64,000 nucleotides of DNA from Alkalibacillus salilacus (GTDB lineage Bacteria; Bacillota; Bacilli; Bacillales; Alkalibacillaceae). The stretch spans positions 62,001 through 126,000 of the forward strand of contig NZ_JAUSTQ010000002.1 of the NCBI RefSeq assembly GCF_030812915.1, read 5' to 3'. The notes beneath the pieces were generated by a model, which saw only the letters and a program-made list of their open reading frames with translations, ran no database searches and had not been told where the DNA came from. A program made the translations under genes and the position numbers. Below are positions 16,860 through 27,419 of this stretch, one piece after another (position 1 is the stretch's first letter; the number at the start of each line of letters is the position of its first letter).

Positions 16860-19800
16860 ATGGCATTTTGGCTAAAGCGATATAAAATGATTTTTTTATT
16901 TTTCGTCCTATTATTAATCGTTGGTATTTATACATTCTTTAATATACCTCAGCGTGATTTTCCAGAAACACCAGTCAATCAAATAACAATTTCAACACCC
17001 TCTCCTGGAGCATCTCCAGTAGAAGTTGAACAAAATATAACAACCTTGATTGAGAGTGAAGTCAGTCAATTGGATGGGGTTGATTCTTATCAATCAACAT
17101 CTACTCGTGGATTTTCAAATATAGTGTTGTCCTTAGAGGATAGCACGAATGAAGCTGAGCTTGTCGCTGACCTGAATCAACAAATTAGCTCTCTAGACTT
17201 ACCAGATTATGCATTAGAGACGAATGTTGAAGCTGTTAATTTAGAAACACCAAGCCAATCTTATTATTTCACAGCTTCTGAACGCGATCAGTTATATGAT
17301 TTACAAGATACACAACAAGAATGGCAAGATCGTTTAACATCCATTTCTGGTGTAGCTTCAGTTGAGTTTAATGGCCTAGAAGAAGAACAAATGGTTATAG
17401 ATTTAGACCCTGAAGCTTTGCAAGAGAATCAAATTCAATTCCAAAATGTCTTAACAGCATTAGAAGAAGAATGGCAACCAACACCAATGGGTCAAATTCA
17501 GACGGAAGATGGATATGAAACTTTGACGATTGATCACTATGAATCAATCAATGAAATCAGTAACACAACCATCCCTTCACAAAACGGTTCGGTTCCACTA
17601 AGTGACTTAGCTACAATTGGTCTAGAACCTGTTGAGCAACCAGACTATGTCACTTATCAGGGTGAGGCAGCTATTAATCTAACCGTTTATTTAGAAAGTG
17701 GTGAAGATATACCGTCAGTTAGTGATCGAGTTGATAATGAGGTTCAAAACCTGGCTTCCAATTTACCTGAAAATATTAACTTCCATCATTATTTCGATCA
17801 GTCTTCATTTATTTCTAATATTTTCGATGACTTATTTTTATCATTAGCAATCGCTGTGATTGCTGTCATTTTAACAACGACATTAGGCTTAACCTGGATT
17901 GGGTCGTTCGTTGTTGCAATAGCTATTCCAAGCTCACTTATACTCGGGCTGATTCCCTTACCATTCTTAGATGTAACATTAAATCAAATATCTGTCATCG
18001 GAGCGATCATTGCGCTCGGGATTTTAGTTGATGACTCCATTGTACTAAACGATAATATCGAGAGACGTTTTCGACTTGGTGATGACCCATTAAAAGGAAC
18101 CTTTATGGGAATCAAAGAAGTTCGCAACTCAATCTTAACGTCAACATTAGCGATTGTGTTCACCTTTTCACCATTAATCTTCTTATCAGGTGCAAATGGA
18201 GCTTTTATTCGAGCATTACCTAGTGTATTAATCGCGACCATTATCGCTTCAACGATTGTAGCACTAACATTAGTACCAGCCATTCGGTACGTGCAGTATA
18301 AACACAAACGTAAAACCATCAAAGCTAATCCAGGTCTACTCGGAAATTGGTTAAATAAAAGTGGGAAATGGTATGCCCATAAGTTAGTTAAACGATTGAT
18401 TCGTGTTCCTAAACGGACAGCTGCATTAGGGTTAGTTTTAACAACAGGTCTTTTTGCATTAGTCGTATGGACACCTTTTGAATTCTTTCCTGCTGCGGAC
18501 CGTGAAGAAGTGACAATTGACGTATCACTTAACAACGGTCTAACGAAAGAAGACACGTACGAAACCTTGCAACAAATTGAATCAGACTTAACTCAAAGCA
18601 ATGAACCCATTAAGGATGTTAGTCTATTCACAAGTGGCAGTGCCCCTCAATTATTTACGCAAGGTCAAGGAAATACAGGTGAAGAAACTGGCCGATTGTA
18701 TGTCCGAATCGACACTTCAGAAACGAACGCTGAAGCTTTTAAAGAAGAATGGGAACCTGAGTTACGTAGTGACTATGAGGATGCTACAATTTTTATTGAG
18801 ACAATTGAACAAGGACCGCCTTCAGGTGCACCTTTAACCGTAACGATTGAAGGAAATAATCTAGACGAGATGATCAACCTAAGAGATCAGTATAATGAAC
18901 GGTTAAGAGAAGAAGGTGCTAATCTTGTCGTTGATAATATTGGAAACTTAACAGATCAAACGGTCTATCAACCGAACCGCGAATTATTGAGCGACTATCA
19001 AATTTCAATTGAAAGTATCAATCAACAGTTAGCATTAAGAACGACAGGCAACCCTTCTACGACTATTAATGATGGTCTCGAACAGTACGATGTCCAACTT
19101 TACCTTGATCGATTACAAGACGATGAAACGCTTGACTTAGAAGAAATTGTTATTCCAGTAAATTCAAACTCTGGTCCACCTGTAGTACCTGCATCTGAAC
19201 TAATCGAAGCAGAATCAGAAGAAGTCATTCCAACCATCTATCATAAAGATGGTGATCGTACAATAACAATTAGAGCGTATGCTGATGACACGACTCCTAT
19301 TAAAGAAGCTATCCAACCAGATATAGATGAATTCAATCAATCACATGAAGAGCTTTCGTTATCAACTGGAGCTGAAACAGATAATCAGGATAGCTTCTTC
19401 ACAGAAATTATTGTTATTTTCTCGATTGTAATTTTATTAGTCTATTTATTAATTGCCTTTCAATTCAATTCATTATCTATGCCGTTCTTAATTTTGATTT
19501 CGGTGTATCTAGCTATAGCTGGGGCAATCTTAGGATTATTCGTTACGCAAACTCCGATCAGCTTCTTAGCAGTTACGGGTATGGTTTCGTTAACTGGTAT
19601 CGTTGTCAGAAATTCATTAGTTCTTGTTGATTTCATTGAACAATCAATTGCTTCGAATGAAACAATGAGTAAAGCAGTGATTAACGCTGCAGAAGCAAGA
19701 TTTAAACCAATTATTTTAACAACGATTACCTCAATTGTAGCCTTAACACCAGTCGCATTAGGTGGCGATGCATTATTCAAGCCACTCGCCATAACCATTA

Positions 19801-19892
19801 TTGCGGGGATTATATTCTCAACTGTATTAACCTTAATCCTAGTCCCAGTGTTATATATCATCTTTAATAAAAGACGTCACAAGACATCATAA
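16860..19892 (+). CDS. RND family efflux transporter permease
   Basis: A 1010-residue inner-membrane pump of the AcrB/SwrC type. TM1 is at residues 11-28, followed by FPETPVNQITISTPSPGASPVEVE, the usual RND porter-domain start (shown as FPETPVNQITI and PGASPVEVE). A TM2-TM6 cluster lies near residues 320-470, with a proton-relay Asp pair in GILVDDSIV. After a second large extracytoplasmic loop, TM8-TM12 lie at about 840-1000. No adaptor protein or outer-membrane partner is present, as expected for a Gram-positive. Substrate may be surfactant-like lipids or drugs as for SwrC; this is inference. It is a monocistronic unit with terminators on both sides. Confidence 0.9.
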   Translation: MAFWLKRYKMIFLFFVLLLIVGIYTFFNIPQRDFPETPVNQITISTPSPGASPVEVEQNITTLIESEVSQLDGVDSYQSTSTRGFSNIVLSLEDSTNEAELVADLNQQISSLDLPDYALETNVEAVNLETPSQSYYFTASERDQLYDLQDTQQEWQDRLTSISGVASVEFNGLEEEQMVIDLDPEALQENQIQFQNVLTALEEEWQPTPMGQIQTEDGYETLTIDHYESINEISNTTIPSQNGSVPLSDLATIGLEPVEQPDYVTYQGEAAINLTVYLESGEDIPSVSDRVDNEVQNLASNLPENINFHHYFDQSSFISNIFDDLFLSLAIAVIAVILTTTLGLTWIGSFVVAIAIPSSLILGLIPLPFLDVTLNQISVIGAIIALGILVDDSIVLNDNIERRFRLGDDPLKGTFMGIKEVRNSILTSTLAIVFTFSPLIFLSGANGAFIRALPSVLIATIIASTIVALTLVPAIRYVQYKHKRKTIKANPGLLGNWLNKSGKWYAHKLVKRLIRVPKRTAALGLVLTTGLFALVVWTPFEFFPAADREEVTIDVSLNNGLTKEDTYETLQQIESDLTQSNEPIKDVSLFTSGSAPQLFTQGQGNTGEETGRLYVRIDTSETNAEAFKEEWEPELRSDYEDATIFIETIEQGPPSGAPLTVTIEGNNLDEMINLRDQYNERLREEGANLVVDNIGNLTDQTVYQPNRELLSDYQISIESINQQLALRTTGNPSTTINDGLEQYDVQLYLDRLQDDETLDLEEIVIPVNSNSGPPVVPASELIEAESEEVIPTIYHKDGDRTITIRAYADDTTPIKEAIQPDIDEFNQSHEELSLSTGAETDNQDSFFTEIIVIFSIVILLVYLLIAFQFNSLSMPFLILISVYLAIAGAILGLFVTQTPISFLAVTGMVSLTGIVVRNSLVLVDFIEQSIASNETMSKAVINAAEARFKPIILTTITSIVALTPVALGGDALFKPLAITIIAGIIFSTVLTLILVPVLYIIFNKRRHKTS

Positions 19893-19900
19893 TTAAAAAA

Positions 19901-19925
19901 GGATTGCTGGAATTTCCAGCAATCC
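19901..19925. terminator. Bidirectional terminator between the RND gene and yqjA
   Basis: An 11-bp perfect stem (GGATTGCTGGA/TCCAGCAATCC) with a 3-base loop is flanked by A and T runs on both sides, between convergent genes. Confidence 0.9.
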
Positions 19926-19928
19926 TTT

Positions 19929-20882
19929 TTATATATCACTCTTTTTAAATGACCTTTTTAAAATTAAATATTGCTCAATCTCATTAAGCAACAAATATAG
20001 ATTAGCACGGTCTTCAAATGTTTGGCGGTCATGTGGTAATGGTTCATCATTAAATTGTTGACGTATCCTCCTTAGTGAATCTAAATATTTAACAGCCGTA
20101 TTCCCTGGATGTACATGTGTTGCAAGATCTTCAAACAATTGACCAATATAATGGTATTCCTCTTGTGAAGCGTCGATTCGACTAATTAGAGGTAACATAC
20201 GTTCTAAAATATCGAATTGTTTCTCCCTCATGTGAAAATAATGATAAAACGGATGATGACGACGTAATAAATGATTTTCGACGTCTCGGGAGGCTAGTTG
20301 ATTTGCTTCTTCTAATAATTGCGCCGTTTCTGTAATTTCTTGGCCTGACCAGTGATAATCACCAGTCTTTAAATAATTAGCAATTTCTTGAAGGATAACC
20401 GCGAAATTATCTTCTAACTGATTACGAATTTTTACTAGCTCTGAATCAAGACTTGGCATATACATATTCAATAATAAGGCTACACCTAAACCAATTGAGA
20501 TAAGAATGATTTCATTAGCGACTAGTGCAAGAGTCAATTGCCCAGCCCCATAGATATGCAACATAATAACAGAACTCGTAACAACACCCTCCGTTATTTG
20601 CAGTCGGACGGTAATAGGGATAAAAAGTATTAATACCACCCCAAAAACAATGGGATTATATCCGATCAATTCGAAAAGCAATCCTGATACCAAAATCGCT
20701 ATTAAACAGGCATAGAAGCGATACCAAGCACTTTGAAGCGAACGTTGACGAGTAACTTGAATACATAAAATTGTTAAAATCGCAGCACTAATGGCATTTT
20801 CCAGCTGCAAAGCATTTGCTAGCACGATTGAAATCGGTGCACCAATCGCTGTTTTGCTTGTTCTAGACCCGATTTTAAACAT
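19929..20882 (-). CDS. yqjA: Aromatic acid exporter family membrane protein, YqjA
   Basis: The 317-residue product has an N-terminal membrane half with about five hydrophobic segments (residues 10-150) and a cytoplasmic helical C-terminal half. It begins FKIGSRTSKTAIGAPISIVLA, typical of DUF939/FUSC-type proteins (seen as KIGSRTSKTAIGAPI). The second ATG at 20882 is preferred: AAAGAGG sits 7-8 bases upstream of it but only one base before the first ATG at 20888. The family is annotated as exporting aromatic acids, but the role in Bacillus is unproven. Position next to brxB matches B. subtilis synteny only loosely. Confidence 0.85.
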   Translation of the reverse strand: MFKIGSRTSKTAIGAPISIVLANALQLENAISAAILTILCIQVTRQRSLQSAWYRFYACLIAILVSGLLFELIGYNPIVFGVVLILFIPITVRLQITEGVVTSSVIMLHIYGAGQLTLALVANEIILISIGLGVALLLNMYMPSLDSELVKIRNQLEDNFAVILQEIANYLKTGDYHWSGQEITETAQLLEEANQLASRDVENHLLRRHHPFYHYFHMREKQFDILERMLPLISRIDASQEEYHYIGQLFEDLATHVHPGNTAVKYLDSLRRIRQQFNDEPLPHDRQTFEDRANLYLLLNEIEQYLILKRSFKKSDI

Positions 20883-20957
20883 TCTCATGCCTCTTTCTAA
20901 AATATATTTCTTCTTCTATCATATATGTCTTATTCAAGATTATAAAGCAAAAATAAA

Positions 20958-20978
20958 AAGGTGGCTATTAACCACCTT
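20958..20978 (-). terminator. Terminator after brxB
   Basis: A 7-bp stem (AAGGTGG/CCACCTT) is followed on the minus strand by a T run. It lies 11 bases downstream of the brxB stop. Confidence 0.75.
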
Positions 20979-20988
20979 CTTATTGTTA

Positions 20989-21420
20989 TTAGTATTCTTC
21001 ACAATGTTGATCAAAGATCGTTTGTAACTGCTGAACGACTTCCATTGGTGTTGAGCTTTCAATTTCATGACGTTCAACCATTGTTACAATTTTACCATCT
21101 TTCATTAACGCGAATGATGGTGAAGAAGGAGCATAGCCTTCAAAATAACTTCTTGCTTTCTCTGTTGCATCACGATCTTGTCCAGCAAAAACTGTCACAA
21201 GATGATCAGGTCTATAATCATAATGAATAGCACTTGATGCAGCTGGGCGGGCAACACCACCAGCACAACCACAAATTGAGTTAACAGCAACTAATGTTGT
21301 TCCTTCACGTGATAATGCCTGATCAACGTCCTCAGGTGTTTTCAATTCTTCATAACCCGCGTCAGCAATTTCTGAACGTGCTTGATCGACGAAATCTTGC
21401 ATATATAAATTAAAATCCAT
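20989..21420 (-). CDS. brxB: Bacilliredoxin BrxB (YqiW)
   Basis: A 143-residue thioredoxin-like protein of the DUF1094 family, with the diagnostic [10 protein letters not shown] motif. The CGC cysteines remove bacillithiol from S-bacillithiolated proteins. It has [16 protein letters not shown] and [10 protein letters not shown] segments typical of the family, and length equals B. subtilis BrxB (about 145). It is a monocistronic gene just downstream of the bkd operon terminator, as yqiW is in B. subtilis. Confidence 0.93.
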   Translation of the reverse strand: MDFNLYMQDFVDQARSEIADAGYEELKTPEDVDQALSREGTTLVAVNSICGCAGGVARPAASSAIHYDYRPDHLVTVFAGQDRDATEKARSYFEGYAPSSPSFALMKDGKIVTMVERHEIESSTPMEVVQQLQTIFDQHCEEY

Positions 21421-21521
21421 AATATACGCCTCCCCTATCTTTAAAACTCTAACTATATAGTATCAACAAATGGAAGTCGTTTCAAATTGTTTAACTTCAA
21501 AATTTTTAATCTACAAAAAAG

Positions 21522-21548
21522 AAACACATCTTATCTTAAGATGTGTTT
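21522..21548 (-). terminator. Terminator of the bkd operon
   Basis: A 12-bp perfect stem (AAACACATCTTA/TAAGATGTGTTT) with a 3-base loop is followed on the minus strand by CTTTTTTG, 13 bases after the bkdB stop. Confidence 0.88.
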
Positions 21549-21560
21549 AAATAGCAATAA

Positions 21561-22832
21561 TTAATAAATAGATGTATTCTCTTCTGTCATATTTTCGAGT
21601 ATTTCTTTCACACGTTGTAAGAACTGACCACAGATCAGACCATCTAATACTCTGTGATCCAGTGATAAGCATAAATTAACCATATCACGTGCACCGAACA
21701 TGCCATCCATGTAAACAGGTCGCTTAACAATTGATTCTACTTGTAAAATAGCTGCTTGTGGGTGATTAATGACGCCCATTGACTGCACGGAACCAAATGA
21801 GCCTGTATTATTAACTGTAAATGTACCACCTGACATATCTTCATTCGTTAATTTACCATCACGTGCTTTCACTGCTAATTCTACAATATCTTTTGCAATG
21901 CCTTTCACACTTTTATCATCAGCATTCTTAATAACAGGGACAAATAATTGATTATCACTAGCTACTGCAATCGATAAATTAATATCTTTTTTCTGAATAA
22001 TTTTATCGTCTGCCCACATACTGTTAAGCTCTGGGAATTCTTTTAATGCCTGGGCAACAGCCTTAACAAAGAAGGCAAAATACGTTAAAGAATAGCCTTC
22101 TTTCTGTTTAAACTCTGATTTCTTCTGCTCACGTAATTGAACTAGATTGGTCACGTCGACTTCAACCATCATCCAAGCATGTGGAATCTCAGTTGTTGAT
22201 TTAACCATATTTTGAGCAATCGCTTTACGAACACCTGAGACGGGAACTTCGACATCTCCAGTTTGAGCACTTGGTGCAGGTTCTTTACTTGGCTGGCTTG
22301 GTTTTGAGACTGGTTGGTCTGCATCGCTTGTCGTTGGTGCTGGCTCTTGTTTAGTCTGAGGCATTTCACCTGATTCAACAATAGCTTCAATATCTTTACG
22401 CGTAATGCGGCCACCTTTACCTGAACCTGACACTTGATTTAGATCAATGTCATGTTCTTGAGCCATTTTAAGTACGGCTGGTGAATATCGTTTCTTCATA
22501 GATTGATCAGATTGTGACGATTCTGTCTGCATTTCTTCTTGTTCTGACTCGGAATCATCTTTAGAACTTGAAGATGATTGTGATCCCGCACCTTCCACTT
22601 CTATATAAGCAATCAATCCACCAACTTCAATGGTGTCGCCTTCACTTGCAACAAGTTCAGTGATTTTACCTGTAAAAGATGAAGGCACTTCTGCGTTTAC
22701 TTTATCAGTCATGACTTCAGCAATAGGATCATATTTATTGACGTGATCGCCAGCACTCACTAACCAAGAACTAATCGTTCCTTCTGTTACACTTTCGCCT
22801 AACTGAGGCATCTCTACCTTTTCGACGGACAT
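21561..22832 (-). CDS. bkdB: Branched-chain 2-oxoacid dehydrogenase E2 (lipoamide acyltransferase)
   Basis: A 423-residue E2 subunit. An N-terminal lipoyl domain carries the lipoylated Lys44 in MTDKVNAEV. A Ser/Gln/Pro-rich linker follows, then a peripheral subunit-binding domain (YSPAVLKMAQEHDIDL near residue 115), a second Pro-rich linker, and the catalytic domain with DHRVLDG at 392-398 (His393). It forms the core of the complex that makes branched acyl-CoA from keto acids of Val, Leu and Ile, used for catabolism and as primers of branched fatty acids. It is the last gene of the operon. Confidence 0.95.
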   Translation of the reverse strand: MSVEKVEMPQLGESVTEGTISSWLVSAGDHVNKYDPIAEVMTDKVNAEVPSSFTGKITELVASEGDTIEVGGLIAYIEVEGAGSQSSSSSKDDSESEQEEMQTESSQSDQSMKKRYSPAVLKMAQEHDIDLNQVSGSGKGGRITRKDIEAIVESGEMPQTKQEPAPTTSDADQPVSKPSQPSKEPAPSAQTGDVEVPVSGVRKAIAQNMVKSTTEIPHAWMMVEVDVTNLVQLREQKKSEFKQKEGYSLTYFAFFVKAVAQALKEFPELNSMWADDKIIQKKDINLSIAVASDNQLFVPVIKNADDKSVKGIAKDIVELAVKARDGKLTNEDMSGGTFTVNNTGSFGSVQSMGVINHPQAAILQVESIVKRPVYMDGMFGARDMVNLCLSLDHRVLDGLICGQFLQRVKEILENMTEENTSIY

Positions 22833-22865
22833 GAATGACTACCTCCTCTATTTTGCGGACTCAAC

Positions 22866-23849
22866 TTAAAATTCAGCCAGTTCACGCATAGCATTTTCTA
22901 ATTTATCTGGATTAAGCATGAAATACTTCTCCATTGTCGGTGCATAAGGCATCGACGGAACATCTGGTCCTGCTAATCGTTGAACAGGTGAATCTAAATC
23001 AAATAGACAGTTTTCTGAAATGATTGCTGATACTTCACTCATAATACTGCCTTCTTTATTGTCTTCAGTAACCAATAATACCTTACCTGTCTTTTTCGCT
23101 GCCTCAATAATAGATTCTTGATCTAATGGGTAAACTGTACGTAAATCTAATATGTGTGAAGAAATACCGTCTTCTTCTAGTTTTTCAGCAGCTTCTAATG
23201 CAAAATGAACACCTAAGCCATAGGTGATGACTGTAATATCATCGCCTTCTTTTTTTACATCAGCTTTTCCGATCGGTAATTCATAATCATCTTCTGGAAC
23301 TTCACCTTTGATCAAACGATAAGCGCGTTTATGTTCAAAGAATAAGACAGGGTCATCATCTCGAATAGCTGCTTTAAGTAATCCTTTAACATCATGTGGT
23401 GTAGAAGGCATGACAATTTTAAGACCTGGTTGATTGGCAAACACAGCTTCAACAGATTGTGAATGATATAAAGCACCGTGTACACCTCCACCATAAGGAG
23501 CACGAATCACCATTGGGCAATTCCAATCATTGTTTGAACGATAACGTATACGAGATGCTTCTGAAATGATTTGGTTAACGGCTGGCATAATAAAATCAGC
23601 GAATTGCATTTCTGCAACAGGACGTTTACCATACATCGCCGCACCAATACCTACACCAGCAATGGCGGACTCCGTTAAAGGTGTGTCCATCACACGCGAT
23701 TCACCAAATTGATCATATAGTCCCTCTGTTGCTTTGAAAACGCCACCTTTTTTACCGACGTCTTCACCAAGTACAAATACGGAGTCATCACGTTCCATTT
23801 CATCTTTTAAAGCACTAGTCACTGCTTGGATATAAGACATAACTGCCAT
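22866..23849 (-). CDS. bkdAB: Branched-chain 2-oxoacid dehydrogenase E1 beta
   Basis: A 327-residue transketolase-like beta subunit, with VFVLGEDVGKKGGVFKAT near the N-terminus and DTPLTESAIAGVGIGAA in the cofactor-facing region. A C-terminal transketolase domain ends at RLAGPDVPSMP. It pairs with E1 alpha to form the thiamine-diphosphate-dependent decarboxylase. It starts 2 bases after the bkdAA stop, indicating coupled translation. Length equals the B. subtilis homologue. Confidence 0.95.
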   Translation of the reverse strand: MAVMSYIQAVTSALKDEMERDDSVFVLGEDVGKKGGVFKATEGLYDQFGESRVMDTPLTESAIAGVGIGAAMYGKRPVAEMQFADFIMPAVNQIISEASRIRYRSNNDWNCPMVIRAPYGGGVHGALYHSQSVEAVFANQPGLKIVMPSTPHDVKGLLKAAIRDDDPVLFFEHKRAYRLIKGEVPEDDYELPIGKADVKKEGDDITVITYGLGVHFALEAAEKLEEDGISSHILDLRTVYPLDQESIIEAAKKTGKVLLVTEDNKEGSIMSEVSAIISENCLFDLDSPVQRLAGPDVPSMPYAPTMEKYFMLNPDKLENAMRELAEF

Positions 23850-23851
23850 GA

Positions 23852-24862
23852 CTATTCCCCTCCTTTTTCTGCGTAAACATACTTCAATGCATCTTCAGGT
23901 TCAGCATAAGGAGCATTTTCAGCTGCTTCTGTTGCTTCATTAATTTCATCATCAATCTCTTTATTTAATGCCTGTTCTTTTTCTTCTGTTAGAACGCCAA
24001 CATCACGTAAATATTGAGAAAACGAAATTAAACTGTCTTTTTGTTTCATTTCTTCCAATTCTTCTTCAGTACGATAAGCTTTATCATTATCATCACTCGA
24101 GTGAGCAGTCAGACGTTCAGTCATTGCTTCAATTAGCGTTGGTCCTTCTCCATTTAAAGCACGATCATGAGCATCTTTAACAACACGATAAACTTCTAAT
24201 GGGTCATTTCCATCAACTTGATACCCTGGCATACCATAAGCTACACCGCGGTCAGCTACGGATTCACTTGAAATCTGACGTTCAAGCGGAACAGAAATGG
24301 CATATTTATTATTTTCAACCATCGTAATGACAGGTAGTTTATGGACACCAGCAAAGTTTAGGCCTTCATGGAAATCCCCTTGGTTTGAAGAGCCCTCACC
24401 CAATGTTACTAGAGAAGCAATGTTTTCTCCGTCCATTTTAGCTGCTAAGGCTACACCTACTGCATGCGGCAATTGTGTAGTAACAGGTGACGAACCTGTT
24501 AAAATACGATTTTTCTTCTGACCAAAGTGTCCTGGCATTTGACGGCCACCTGAGTTCGGGTCGTCTGCTTTAGCAAAAGCAGCTAAGAAAACCTCACGTG
24601 TCGTCATTCCAAACGCCAATACTACACCTAAGTCACGGTAATACGGAGCTACATAATCTTTGTCCAAATTCAATGCATAGCTTGCCCCGATTTGTGCAGC
24701 CTCTTGTCCTTGACATGAAATCACGAATGGTATTTTACCTGCACGGTTTAATAACCACATTCGTTCATCAATTTTTCGTGCTAACAGCATCGTACGATAC
24801 ATTTCAAGCACTTGTTCGTCAGATAAGCCCATATCACTATGACGATTCTCAACTTGACTCAT
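23852..24862 (-). CDS. bkdAA: Branched-chain 2-oxoacid dehydrogenase E1 alpha
   Basis: A 336-residue alpha subunit containing the thiamine-diphosphate motif LGEGSSNQGDFHEGLNFA, ending at VENNKYAIS, where the Asp and Asn bind Mg2+. The phosphorylation-loop region RLTAHSSDDND is present. It catalyses oxidative decarboxylation of branched keto acids together with bkdAB. Between lpdV and bkdAB in the standard order. Confidence 0.95.
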   Translation of the reverse strand: MSQVENRHSDMGLSDEQVLEMYRTMLLARKIDERMWLLNRAGKIPFVISCQGQEAAQIGASYALNLDKDYVAPYYRDLGVVLAFGMTTREVFLAAFAKADDPNSGGRQMPGHFGQKKNRILTGSSPVTTQLPHAVGVALAAKMDGENIASLVTLGEGSSNQGDFHEGLNFAGVHKLPVITMVENNKYAISVPLERQISSESVADRGVAYGMPGYQVDGNDPLEVYRVVKDAHDRALNGEGPTLIEAMTERLTAHSSDDNDKAYRTEEELEEMKQKDSLISFSQYLRDVGVLTEEKEQALNKEIDDEINEATEAAENAPYAEPEDALKYVYAEKGGE

Positions 24863-24880
24863 AGAACAACCTCCTTATTA

Positions 24881-26302
24881 TTAACCATGAATTTGTTTCC
24901 CATCAACAGCTAAAGCCGCTTCACCGATTACTTCTGATAAAGTAGGGTGAGGGTGAATCGTTTCACCGATCTCCCAAGCCGTAGCATCTAATACCATCGC
25001 AAGACCAGCTTCCGAAATCATATCTGTTACATGTGGGCCAATCATATGCACACCAAGAAGATCATCATTTTTTGCATTCGTGATAATCTTCGTAAATCCT
25101 TCTTTTTCACCATGAACCAATGATTTCCCAACGGCTTGAAATGGAAACTTGCCTACTTTAATCTCATAACCTTGATTTTTCGCAGCTTGTTCTGTTAACC
25201 CGACACTAGCCATTTCAGGATGCGAATAAATACAAGAAGCCACTTGATTATAATTGATTGGCTCTGGATTTTCATTAGCCATATGTTCGACCGCTAAAAT
25301 CCCTTCATGTGATGCCACATGTGCTAGTTGCATACCACCAATGACATCACCAATCGCATAAATATGGGATTCTTTCGTTTGTCCAAATTTATTGACTTTG
25401 ATTGCGCCATTATCAACCTGAATATCTGTATTTTCTAATCCGATATTATCGACAATAGGTGCTCGACCAACTGATACCAGTAAGCGATCAGCCTCAAAGC
25501 TTTGTTCCTCACCATTTATATCAGCTTTTATAGAAACACCATCTTGTTTTTCTAACGTTTCTGGCTTCACTTTAGCTCCAGTAATAATTTCAATACCCTT
25601 TTGCTTTAAGGCCTTCTCTGCTTCTGTAACGACATCTTGGTCTTCAGTTGGTAAAATCTGATCCAGATATTCAATGACTTTCACATTCACACCAAAATCA
25701 GCCAACATCGAAGCCCATTCGATACCAATCACACCACCACCGACAATGATCATTGATTCTGGTAATGACTCCATTTGTAAAGCTTCATCAGATGTCATGA
25801 TCGATTCACCGTCAACTTCTAATCCCGGTAAAGTCTTAGGTTTAGAACCTGTTGCCACAATGACATTTTTCGGAATGATCATATCATTTTCCTCTCCATT
25901 ATTCATCTCAACCGAGATTGTACCAGCTGTTGGAGAAAAGATACTTGGGCCTAAAATACGACCGTGACCTTCAATCACATCAACTTTTCCTTTTTTCATT
26001 AAACCTTTGACACCTTGATGTAATTGATCAACAATTTGCTGTTTACGTTCTTGAACTTTAATGAAATTCAAAGATGTATTTTCAGTTTCTACACCGTAAG
26101 TGTCAGCCTGTTTGGTTTGTTGATAGACTTCTGCACTTCTTAACAAAGCTTTTGACGGAATACAGCCTCTATGTAAACAGGTTCCGCCTAATTCGCCCTT
26201 TTCTACAATTGCAACACTTAAGCCGAGCTGACTTGCTCTAATGGCTGCAACATAACCGCCTGTTCCGCCACCTAAAATGACGAGATCATATTCTTTAGCC
26301 AT
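24881..26302 (-). CDS. lpdV: Dihydrolipoamide dehydrogenase E3 of the branched-chain complex
   Basis: A 473-residue flavoprotein. FAD-binding GGGTGGYVAAIRA at the start is followed by the redox disulphide GGTCLHRGCIPSK. The NAD-binding fold is VGGGVIGIEWA, then AIGDV, and the C-terminal HPHPTLSE holds the catalytic His-Glu pair. It reoxidises the lipoyl arm of BkdB. Placed between buk and bkdAA as in B. subtilis. Confidence 0.95.
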   Translation of the reverse strand: MAKEYDLVILGGGTGGYVAAIRASQLGLSVAIVEKGELGGTCLHRGCIPSKALLRSAEVYQQTKQADTYGVETENTSLNFIKVQERKQQIVDQLHQGVKGLMKKGKVDVIEGHGRILGPSIFSPTAGTISVEMNNGEENDMIIPKNVIVATGSKPKTLPGLEVDGESIMTSDEALQMESLPESMIIVGGGVIGIEWASMLADFGVNVKVIEYLDQILPTEDQDVVTEAEKALKQKGIEIITGAKVKPETLEKQDGVSIKADINGEEQSFEADRLLVSVGRAPIVDNIGLENTDIQVDNGAIKVNKFGQTKESHIYAIGDVIGGMQLAHVASHEGILAVEHMANENPEPINYNQVASCIYSHPEMASVGLTEQAAKNQGYEIKVGKFPFQAVGKSLVHGEKEGFTKIITNAKNDDLLGVHMIGPHVTDMISEAGLAMVLDATAWEIGETIHPHPTLSEVIGEAALAVDGKQIHG

Positions 26303-26329
26303 AGCCTAACCTCTCCCTTCAAAGACAGT

Positions 26330-27400
26330 TTACTGATATATTTTGGCTTCTTCATCACCATCTAAAACGCGTTGTGCCCCTTCAGCAAGAGCTGTAAGTT
26401 CATTCTCACCTGGGTACACACGAACATCTGCAATCCAACTGACTTGTTCTGTAATCCAATTGACAAGTAGGTCGCTATGAGCCAGCCCACCTGTTAGTAC
26501 AATAGCGTTTATATCACCTTTAAGAACAGGACTAATCCGACCTATTTCCTTAGCGATCTGATAGGCCATAGCTTCATATACTTCTTTAACCTTCTCATCA
26601 CCATTGTCTATTGATTCTTCTACTTGTCTTGCATCATTCGTTCCTAAATGAGCAACTAAACCTCCATGACCCACCAGCAATTTATGTAGCGACTGATGAG
26701 TATACTGATTAGAAAAACACAAGTCAATGAGTTGACCTGCTGGTAAAGTTCCAGCACGTTCTGGTGAGAAAGGGCCTTCTCCATTCAACCCATTATTAAC
26801 ATCTATGACTTTTCCTTTATGGTGTGCACCGACTGTGATTCCACCGCCCATATGACATACGATAAGATTCACGTCTTCATATGATTGGTTGATTTCATGG
26901 GCAGCTTTTCTAGCGACAGCTTTTTGATTAAGGGCATGAAAAATACTTTTGCGAGGAATTTCAGGAACACCAGAATATCTCGCTATATCAGATAATTCAT
27001 CCACCACAACTGGATCAACAATATACGCTGGAATATTGACATTATTCGCAATCTCAAATGCTAGCATAGCTCCTAAATTAGATGCATGTTCACCATTTTC
27101 AGCTTTTTTCAAATCATCGATCATGTTCTGATCTACTAAATACGTCCCGCCTTCAATTGGCTTTAATAAACCACCACGACCACACACAGCGTCTAATTTA
27201 GATATATTAAACCCTTCATAATCCAATACATTTAAGATAACATTTTTACGAAATAAATATTGATCTGATACTGAATCAAATGCATTAAGTTCATCAGTTT
27301 GATGCCGAATTGACTTTTCAAATAGCTGGTAGTCTTGTTCAAATACAGCAATCTTAGTTGAAGTCGAACCTGGATTTATGACTAATATTCGATTTTGCAT
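26330..27400 (-). CDS. buk: Butyrate (branched-chain fatty acid) kinase
   Basis: A 356-residue acetokinase-family enzyme beginning [17 protein letters not shown], the ASKHA phosphate-binding loop. [17 protein letters not shown] and ALTGG-like [13 protein letters not shown] complete the ATP site. With ptb it converts branched acyl-CoA to the free acid with formation of ATP. Length (about 363 in B. subtilis) is normal. The gene follows bcd by 19 bases. Confidence 0.94.
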   Translation of the reverse strand: MQNRILVINPGSTSTKIAVFEQDYQLFEKSIRHQTDELNAFDSVSDQYLFRKNVILNVLDYEGFNISKLDAVCGRGGLLKPIEGGTYLVDQNMIDDLKKAENGEHASNLGAMLAFEIANNVNIPAYIVDPVVVDELSDIARYSGVPEIPRKSIFHALNQKAVARKAAHEINQSYEDVNLIVCHMGGGITVGAHHKGKVIDVNNGLNGEGPFSPERAGTLPAGQLIDLCFSNQYTHQSLHKLLVGHGGLVAHLGTNDARQVEESIDNGDEKVKEVYEAMAYQIAKEIGRISPVLKGDINAIVLTGGLAHSDLLVNWITEQVSWIADVRVYPGENELTALAEGAQRVLDGDEEAKIYQ

Positions 27401-27419
27401 CGTTCAACTTCCTCCTATT

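Noticed and set aside
17984-18556. 190-residue minus-strand open frame inside the RND gene
   Set aside because: It is a shadow of the intact transporter frame, with no ribosome site or family resemblance.
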